9,087 nucleotides of DNA from Candidatus Latescibacterota bacterium. GTDB lineage: Bacteria > Latescibacterota > MVCY01. Location: contig JAUWEO010000055.1 of the NCBI GenBank assembly GCA_030608245.1, positions 1 to 9,087 of the forward strand, given 5' to 3'. Below the pieces are notes generated by a model, which searched no databases, was not told where the DNA came from, and worked only from the letters and a program-made list of their open reading frames with translations. Below, piece after piece: positions 5,854-9,087 of the stretch; position 1 is the first letter of the stretch; every line of letters starts with the position of its first letter. Position numbers and translations under genes: made by a program.

Positions 5854-6617
5854 CTGCCTTTGACCCCCCCGGCACAGGGTGAAGCTTCACCGGTCTCTCC
5901 TCCGAGGTATTGTTCCACAATTGTTTTCACCTGACCGGCCACTCCGGTTACCACCTGGATGTCGAACTGTTGAAAAAAACCAAGGGCTCGCTGTCCCATA
6001 CCGCCGGCAATAATCACGTTGGCCCCCTGGTCACGGATAAAGACGGGCACTTGACCCGGATCGCCGTGCTCACCGAAGTAAGGATTCTCAACCCGGTAGC
6101 TTAAGGCAATCTTGCCATTCTCAACCTCCACCATAGTGTAGTATGGACAGCGCCCGAAGTGCTGGCTGACCCCAGAGTCCACTCCCTGGTCATCCTCTGC
6201 GGCCACAGCGATCCTTTTCTTGCCCGATGGTTTAGTCATCTCGCTGCCAGAGGCACCGAGCCCGTAATGCGATTCCACTGAAGGGGCAGAAAACGGCTTC
6301 AGTGTCCCTGACTTAAACTGAGCTATGGCATCGGAGACCTTTCCTGAAGCTCCAGCATAGATGCTAATCCCCGCAGCAGAGAGGGTTCGGAATGCGTTAG
6401 GCCCAACATTGCCGGTCAGCACAGCCTCGGCACCCTTTTCTGCAATAGTTTGGGCACTCTGAATGCCTGCACCACCTCCCAGACTGATGCTGGCATTGTC
6501 CAGCGCCTCAAAGGTCCCGGCTTCGGTGTCAAAGATGATAAAATACTGGCACCTGCCGAAACGAGGGTCTACCTCTGCCTCCAGACTTTTGTCCATGGCA
6601 GTGATGGCGATCTTCAT
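5850..6617 (-). CDS. Tandem-domain NifX/NifB-like (DIM, dinitrogenase Fe-Mo cofactor biosynthesis family) protein
   Basis: DIM-domain proteins bind Fe-Mo or other metal clusters as carriers, e.g. NifX, NafY and the orange protein ORP with its Mo-Cu cluster. This 255-aa protein contains two such domains. Domain 1 spans about residues 1-110, starting MKIAITAMDKSLEAEVDPRFGRC; domain 2 spans about 134-240, starting KKRIAVAAEDDQGVDSGVSQ. Each has the FGRC motif (Cys23 and Cys157) and a following GAEAVLTGNVGPNA / GANVIIAGGMGQRA segment, the conserved G-rich loop. The linker at about 111-133 is Ser/Gly-rich. One more Cys (248) lies in the tail. No nif structural genes are nearby, so a nitrogenase role is unlikely. 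The start has a strong AGAGGAGGA six bases upstream. The stop overlaps the mrp start by 4 nt. Confidence 0.9.
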   Translation of the reverse strand: MKIAITAMDKSLEAEVDPRFGRCQYFIIFDTEAGTFEALDNASISLGGGAGIQSAQTIAEKGAEAVLTGNVGPNAFRTLSAAGISIYAGASGKVSDAIAQFKSGTLKPFSAPSVESHYGLGASGSEMTKPSGKKRIAVAAEDDQGVDSGVSQHFGRCPYYTMVEVENGKIALSYRVENPYFGEHGDPGQVPVFIRDQGANVIIAGGMGQRALGFFQQFDIQVVTGVAGQVKTIVEQYLGGETGEASPCAGGVKGR

Positions 6618-6629
6618 AGTTCCTCCTCT

Positions 6630-6854
6630 CTATTCTCTGACCATTTTAGCCCCACATTTGGGACAAGACGCATTGTAGCAGGGCACTCCTCGGCCGTGAG
6701 GAACCTTGGTGCCACAGCTTGGACAGACGCAGTTTCCACTGGGGCCTGCACCGGGCTTGGTGCCATCCATACGACCTCGACCGCCACTCTGTCCCATTCC
6801 TCTGCCAGTCCCTGGGCCTTGACCCAAAGGACCAGTCCCATCTCCTCTTGGCAT
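6630..6854 (-). CDS. Small six-Cys zinc-ribbon protein with DUF5320-like N-terminus
   Basis: The 74-aa product joins two parts. Residues 1-18 (MPRGDGTGPLGQGPGTGR) copy the N-terminal signature of the DUF5320-type proteins encoded nearby. A partial echo, MDGTKPGAGP, follows at 29-38. Residues 42-68 hold six cysteines in CVCPSCG and PCYNASCPKCG, a zinc-ribbon or rubredoxin-like metal site. Start ATG at 6854 has AAGGAGG nine bases upstream. A longer overlapping frame to 6925 is rejected because it lacks both the signature and the Cys pairs. The stop lies 12 nt before the DIM protein start, so it heads the unit with the DIM protein and mrp. Function is unknown; a role in metal binding or delivery to the DIM/Mrp pair is inferred. 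Confidence 0.85.
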   Translation of the reverse strand: MPRGDGTGPLGQGPGTGRGMGQSGGRGRMDGTKPGAGPSGNCVCPSCGTKVPHGRGVPCYNASCPKCGAKMVRE

Positions 6855-6902
6855 TTTACTCCCCTCCTTTTCTGGTTATTGTGAGCTGTTGAACCTTTGT
6901 TT

Positions 6903-6932
6903 AATATACAAAAACTACTCAGCAATTTGCAA
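6903..6932 (-). promoter_or_regulatory. Predicted sigma-70-type promoter for the zinc-ribbon/DIM/mrp unit
   Basis: On the minus strand TTGCAA (6927-6932) and TATATT (6903-6908) are separated by 18 bp, matching the consensus at 4 and 5 of 6 positions. Transcription would begin near 6896, about 40 nt before the start codon at 6854. The weak -35 box suits an activated promoter. Confidence 0.5.
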
Positions 6933-6940
6933 GGACAAAA

Positions 6941-6961
6941 TTCGGTGAACCATTCACCAAA
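6941..6961. promoter_or_regulatory. Inverted repeat, candidate activator site upstream of the -35 box
   Basis: TTCGGTGAA-CCA-TTCACCAAA has 9-bp arms with a single mismatch and a 3-bp spacer. Its centre lies about 55 bp upstream of the predicted start point at 6896, where activators usually bind. The regulator is unknown. The sequence is unlike the palindrome at 8984-9003, so a different protein may bind. Confidence 0.5.
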
Positions 6962-7060
6962 TACAAATGATTTTTCCTTTAACGGAACTTGGATTTCTTC
7001 AATTGGTTAATGTGCTGTTAGATCAGTTTGGATTGGCAACCTTATCCCCAGGTGTATTCC
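6962..7060. other. Intergenic stretch without a recognised feature
   Basis: The FmdB-to-zinc-ribbon gap (206 nt in total) holds the promoter and inverted repeat described separately. In the remaining part next to the FmdB stop I see no gene, no hairpin followed by a T-run and no RNA family. Confidence 0.5.
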
Positions 7061-7315
7061 CTATTTCTGGCAGCAACGTTTAGGAGAGTCACAGGGAGTG
7101 TTCATACCACAGCACGGGGCGGAGGATTCGGATGCTCTCTTGTAGTCTGTCTCATAAAAGCCCGACCCCTTGAAGATTATTCCAGCACCGCCGGATATAA
7201 GTCTCCGAACCGCTCCGGAGCACTCAGGACAAACTTGGACCGGCTCATCACTCATCTTCTGGAAGCGGGTAAAGCGGTGTCCGCAAGCTTCACACTCATA
7301 TTCGTAAGTAGGCAT
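7061..7315 (-). CDS. FmdB-family zinc ribbon protein with Cys-rich tail
   Basis: The product (84 aa) begins MPTYEYECEACGHRF and has the two CxxC pairs CEAC (8-11) and CPEC (29-32) of the FmdB/CxxC_CXXC_SSSS family, followed by RRLISGGAGIIFKGSGFYETDY, the usual end of that domain. The founding member was proposed to regulate formamidase, but most members have no proven role. After the domain a 25-residue tail holds five more cysteines (68, 69, 75, 81, 82), which suggests extra metal or thiol chemistry. The start ATG at 7315 has AGGGGGT eight bases upstream. The gene lies downstream of the DUF5320-type genes across a strong hairpin. It may be a less expressed distal gene of that unit. Confidence 0.9.
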   Translation of the reverse strand: MPTYEYECEACGHRFTRFQKMSDEPVQVCPECSGAVRRLISGGAGIIFKGSGFYETDYKRASESSAPCCGMNTPCDSPKRCCQK

Positions 7316-7341
7316 AACTCAGAACCCCCTGGTTTTTCAGT

Positions 7342-7373
7342 GGGGAGGGAGAGGCAAAGTCCTCTCCCTCCCC
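7342..7373. terminator. Perfect 13-bp hairpin between DUF5320-type gene and fmdB-like gene
   Basis: GGGGAGGGAGAGG (7342-7354) and its exact complement (7361-7373) enclose the loop CAAAGT. The stem is very GC-rich. No T-run follows on the minus strand (ACTGAAAAACC), so it is not a classic intrinsic terminator. It may partly stop transcription or protect the 3' end of the upstream mRNA. Confidence 0.6.
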
Positions 7374-7380
7374 TGGAGCC

Positions 7381-7749
7381 TCACTTGGCTTGTTTCTCGG
7401 CCTCCAGTTCAGTGATACGTTCCTGAATCTGGTCCAGTTGTTCTTTCAGTACATCTGCCTGGCTCTTCAGATAGTCGGCCTCCTGAGCTGGAGTCGCGGC
7501 AGGAGCGTAGGGGGCTCCAGCCTGTGGATACCCATAAGGGGCTACAGGTGCTTCGTACGGGTAAGGGGCTGGTGCATAGGGATATCCCCCTCTCCGCCAT
7601 CCGAAGCCCCGGCCTCTGCCGAAGCCAAGTCCCAAGCGCCCGCCGTAGGGGTTCATGAACCCGGGTGTCGAATAGCCGGCGCAGTAACCGGCTGCTCTGC
7701 CCGTCATAGGTCCAAACCCCATCGGTCCGGTTCCGTCTCCTCGTGGCAT
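7381..7749 (-). CDS. DUF5320-type Gly/Tyr/Pro-rich small protein with C-terminal coiled coil
   Basis: The 122-aa product has three parts. Residues 1-37 are the conserved N-terminal block (MPRGDGTGPMGFGPMTGR, then GYC with the only cysteine at 23, then PGFMNPYGG). Residues about 38-86 are low complexity, rich in Gly, Arg, Tyr, Pro and Ala. Residues about 88-120 form a likely coiled coil with heptad Leu/Ile positions (LKSQADVLKEQLDQIQERI). DUF5320 has no assigned function. The start codon is set by AAAGGAGGTGAAA, shared with the next gene upstream. The first 113 coding bases match that gene at about 90 %, but only this copy has the coiled coil. Oligomerisation through the coil is inferred. Confidence 0.85.
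   Translation of the reverse strand: MPRGDGTGPMGFGPMTGRAAGYCAGYSTPGFMNPYGGRLGLGFGRGRGFGWRRGGYPYAPAPYPYEAPVAPYGYPQAGAPYAPAATPAQEADYLKSQADVLKEQLDQIQERITELEAEKQAK
7637..7749 (-). repeat. Duplicated 5' coding block, copy 1
   Basis: By my count it matches 7973-8085 at 102 of 113 bases. Nearly all differences are silent: the encoded residues differ only at Thr/Val 27 in the first 37. The leader TTTCACCTCCTTT is shared too. This indicates tandem gene duplication followed by divergence of the 3' parts only. Confidence 0.8.
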
Positions 7750-7794
7750 TATGTTTCACCTCCTTTGACTTGATTTAGTTTCAAATAATGGCTA

Positions 7795-8085
7795 TTACCA
7801 TCTTCCCCGACCTCGTCTGATGCCAAGGCCAAAGGGACGCCGGCCAAAGCCCGAAAATCGCCGCCCGCCCCAACCCCAAGCGGGCATGCCGTAGCCAGGA
7901 TAGGCCCCCCAAGCAGCGTAGGGGGCTGCCCCCCACCCCATGGGGTAACCAGCTCCCCAGCCTAAGCCCGGACGTCCGCCGTAGGGGTTCATGAATCCGG
8001 GCACCGAATAGCCAGCACAGTAACCCGCTGCCCTACCCGTCATAGGTCCAAACCCCATCGGTCCGGTTCCATCTCCTCGTGGCAT
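7795..8085 (-). CDS. DUF5320-type Gly/Trp/Tyr/Arg-rich small protein without coiled coil
   Basis: This 96-aa paralogue has the same first 36-37 residues as the 122-aa protein except Val for Thr27, with Cys23 again the only cysteine. The rest is strongly biased: Gly, Trp, Ala, Pro and Tyr repeats (WGAGYPMGWG, GYGMPAWGWGG) and a basic, Arg/Gly-rich end (GIRRGRGRW). No membrane segment or catalytic motif is visible. AAAGGAGGTGAAAGACA before ATG at 8085 is a near-consensus ribosome site, suggesting high expression. The stop is 46 nt from the next start, so the paralogues are probably one transcript. The Arg/Gly tail could bind nucleic acid or an acidic partner, but nothing proves this. Confidence 0.82.
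   Translation of the reverse strand: MPRGDGTGPMGFGPMTGRAAGYCAGYSVPGFMNPYGGRPGLGWGAGYPMGWGAAPYAAWGAYPGYGMPAWGWGGRRFSGFGRRPFGLGIRRGRGRW
7973..8085 (-). repeat. Duplicated 5' coding block, copy 2
   Basis: This is the partner of 7637-7749, offset by 336 bp, with matching Shine-Dalgarno leader. Similarity ends where the low-complexity parts begin. Confidence 0.8.
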
Positions 8086-8113
8086 TGTCTTTCACCTCCT
8101 TTTAATTCTCTTC

Positions 8114-8129
8114 GAAGTTCAAAAACTTC
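8114..8129. other. Small hairpin in the spacer between two DUF5320-type genes
   Basis: GAAGTT-CAAA-AACTTC gives a perfect 6-bp stem with a 4-nt loop. On the minus strand it lies between the larger hairpin at 8143-8173 and the ribosome site of the 96-aa protein. Confidence 0.45.
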
Positions 8130-8142
8130 ATTGCTGTGAATC

Positions 8143-8173
8143 TTTGGTCCGGAGATTATCTCCGTGGACCAAA
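8143..8173. other. Hairpin enclosing the stop codon of the 82-aa DUF5320-type gene
   Basis: TTTGGTCC (8143-8150) pairs with GGACCAAA (8166-8173), and inside it GGAGAT (8151-8156) pairs with ATCTCC (8158-8163), leaving a GT bulge. The TAA at 8156-8158 lies at the tip, though a real RNA would open the last pairs to form a loop. No T-run follows, so mRNA stabilisation or translational effect is more likely than termination. Confidence 0.5.
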
Positions 8174-8404
8174 CCCCCAAAATGGATAGTATCCCCAGGA
8201 CCAGGGATAGAAAAATGCAGGATGAGAAGGAACCCGGTAAGGATAAGCAGCAGACACAGGTCTTCCCTGAATTCCAGTCAAACCCTGGGATTTTCTACTC
8301 TGGGTTGAGCTATTTGGCCCCTTTACAGGAAGCACACAGTAACCGCGGCACCCGCCGGTCATAGGGCCAAGCCCTCTGGGACCTGTACCGTCAAAACCAG
8401 GCAT
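8156..8404 (-). CDS. Divergent DUF5320-type small protein
   Basis: The 82-aa product begins MPGFDGTGPRGLGPMTGG and then CRGYC, aligning without gaps to the two paralogues downstream, including Cys23; Cys19 is extra. The middle (residues about 24-55) is Ser/Gln-rich and unlike the paralogues. The end is Pro/Tyr/Trp/Phe-rich (YPWSWGYYPFWGFGPRR). I chose ATG at 8404 because AAGGAGGTG lies correctly before it and the family signature starts there. The in-frame GTG at 8416 is inside that ribosome site and cannot be used. It is first of the three paralogues after the regulator gene. Function is unknown. Confidence 0.8.
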   Translation of the reverse strand: MPGFDGTGPRGLGPMTGGCRGYCVLPVKGPNSSTQSRKSQGLTGIQGRPVSAAYPYRVPSHPAFFYPWSWGYYPFWGFGPRR

Positions 8405-8416
8405 GTCTATTTTCAC

Positions 8417-8515
8417 CTCCTTCTAAAACTAACTGCGCATTGCTACTATTTTCTCGGCTGCCTTGACAATCGGATAGGTAGTTGGTGGCGAAATCCATAA
8501 GTGAACAGCTCCATT
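8417..8515. other. Spacer between the regulator and the DUF5320-type genes
   Basis: Apart from the strong ribosome site at its low-coordinate edge, I see no convincing promoter, operator or terminator here, so read-through from the DUF134 gene is the simplest source of transcription. Confidence 0.4.
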
Positions 8516-8866
8516 TTATCTCCACGGTCCTTTCCCCCAGCGATGAGGTCCTCGGCCAAAAGGGGGACCGGGAGGCGGCATAATAAATTCTCCACCTTGA
8601 ACCTGGATAGCCTTTCCGTTCACCAAGGCATCGGCCACCCTCTTGCGGGCCTGAGTCACAATTCGTCCAAAAGTGGGCCGGGAGACCTTCATTCGCTGGG
8701 CAGCCTCATCCTGACTCATCCCTTCCAGGTCAGCCAATCGTAACGCCTCTAACTCATCCACAGTGACCACCACCTGACTGAGAAGTCGGAGTGGAATACC
8801 CTGGGGTTTGAAATAGGTGACCTGGGGATAGAACGCTACCCAACGAGATTTTTTAGGTCTTGGCAT
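8516..8866 (-). CDS. UPF0251 / DUF134 family DNA-binding protein, likely cluster regulator
   Basis: The 116-aa product has the family layout: MPRPKK start, YFKPQGIPLRLL, VVVTVDELEALRLADLEGMSQ, then a sigma-factor-like helix-turn-helix at about residues 50-75 (QDEAAQRMKVSRPTFGRIV) and KRVADALVNGKAI. DUF134 genes recur next to DIM-domain and Mrp genes and are thought to be regulators. Many members, as I recall, have Cys near residue 7 (RPKKCR); here it is Ser, so a thiol- or metal-sensing Cys at that place is missing. The tail (residues 96-116) is Pro/Gly/Arg-rich, reminiscent of the DUF5320-type proteins. ATG at 8866 has AAGGGAG six bases upstream. The promoter and palindrome upstream suggest autoregulation. 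Confidence 0.9.
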   Translation of the reverse strand: MPRPKKSRWVAFYPQVTYFKPQGIPLRLLSQVVVTVDELEALRLADLEGMSQDEAAQRMKVSRPTFGRIVTQARKRVADALVNGKAIQVQGGEFIMPPPGPPFGRGPHRWGKGPWR

Positions 8867-8983
8867 AATAACTCCCTTTCAGATATCAACCAAACACTGC
8901 CTCCTGAAGGTTCCCCCAAATATTTCGAACCTCTTGTGCCACTGGCAACAGCGATAATCATTACGGAAACCTTTCTGAAGAAG
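8867..8983 (-). promoter_or_regulatory. Long 5' leader of the DUF134 mRNA with two short inverted repeats
   Basis: The leader from the predicted start point (about 8998) to the start codon is about 130 nt. It contains AGGTTC (8908-8913) complementary to GAACCT (8927-8932), and an 11-base imperfect palindrome TGCCACTGGCA (8938-8948). I do not recognise a riboswitch family. Folding could affect translation, but evidence is limited to these pairings. Confidence 0.35.
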
Positions 8984-9003
8984 TTTTGAGCATATGCTCA
9001 AAA
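8984..9003. promoter_or_regulatory. Perfect 20-bp palindrome, candidate operator over the transcription start
   Basis: TTTTGAGCATATGCTCAAAA is self-complementary over all 20 bases. It begins 1 nt after the predicted -10 box, so it covers the expected start point. A dimeric protein bound there would block transcription. The DUF134 protein encoded immediately downstream is the obvious candidate. Confidence 0.65.
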
Positions 9004-9004
9004 T

Positions 9005-9033
9005 AAGCTAAACAAAAAATCCCTTCTTGTCAA
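9005..9033 (-). promoter_or_regulatory. Predicted sigma-70-type promoter for the DUF134/DUF5320 unit
   Basis: On the minus strand a consensus TTGACA (9028-9033) is followed after 17 bp by TAGCTT (9005-9010), a 3-of-6 match to the -10 box. The start would fall near 8998 inside the palindrome. The -35 box itself lies within a small inverted repeat, CCCTT-CTTGTC-AAGGG (9021-9036). Confidence 0.55.
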
Positions 9034-9087
9034 GGGAAAAATGCGAAATTCTGAAAAAAATTTAGCCACAAATTTGCACGAATATCT

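Noticed and set aside
5850..6617. Assignment of the DIM protein to nitrogenase cofactor synthesis (nifX/nifB)
   Set aside because: There are no nif genes in the window, and tandem DIM proteins beside Mrp and DUF134 are found in non-diazotrophs.
6614..6925. Longer minus-strand frame (103 aa) over the zinc-ribbon gene
   Set aside because: It has no recognisable motif, no ribosome site of note, and overlaps in another frame the 74-aa gene that carries the shared signature and six paired cysteines.
7409..7759. Minus-strand frame of 116 aa over the 122-aa DUF5320-type gene
   Set aside because: It is an antiphase shadow of a GC-rich, biased gene. The true frame has the family signature and a strong ribosome site.

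Overview
The window most likely comes from an anaerobic bacterium with an outer membrane. The RlpA-like lipoprotein points to a Gram-negative envelope. The Mrp / NifX-like / UPF0251 (DUF134) / DUF5320 gene set is typical of strict anaerobes such as Desulfobacterota, Nitrospirota, Chloroflexota and deep-branching uncultured lineages. The dispersed CGCAAAGACGCAAAG repeats are common in several of these groups. The phylum cannot be fixed from this sequence. There is no rRNA, tRNA, CRISPR array, transposase or phage gene.

Region 1 (1-605, + strand): the last 24 codons of a gene that may be pyrD, then by a 4-nt stop/start overlap a short RlpA-like lipoprotein. This pair converges on everything that follows; all other genes lie on the minus strand.

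Region 2 (606-4810, minus strand, transcribed from high to low coordinate): panD (aspartate 1-decarboxylase), an MBL-fold hydrolase, a SAM methyltransferase, a GxxExxY nuclease-fold gene, a COG0731-type radical SAM protein and a DUF89 phosphatase. Spacing is tight except around the GxxExxY gene. That gene sits between inverted copies of the CGCAAAG repeat and looks like a cassette inserted between the methyltransferase and radical SAM genes. A copy of the same inverted repeat without a gene lies at 4879-4961.

Region 3 (4990-8866, minus strand): a metal/Fe-S cofactor type cluster. In transcription order it holds a UPF0251/DUF134 regulator, three small Gly/Pro/Tyr-rich DUF5320-type proteins, an FmdB-type zinc ribbon with a Cys-rich tail, a six-Cys zinc-ribbon protein, a two-domain NifX/NifB-like (DIM) protein and an Mrp ATPase. 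It seems to form two transcription units. One starts at a TTGACA promoter whose start point is covered by a perfect 20-bp palindrome (8984-9003). The other starts at about 6896 with an inverted repeat just upstream of its -35 box (6941-6961). Four of the small proteins share the N-terminal signature MPxxDGTGPxGxGPxTG but have entirely different C-terminal parts. This is the most interesting and least understood feature here.

A plausible reading is that DUF134 senses a metal or redox state and controls production of the small proteins. The DIM protein would bind a metal cluster that Mrp loads or transfers, as in the ORP/MRP system of Desulfovibrio. The roles of the DUF5320 proteins are unknown.
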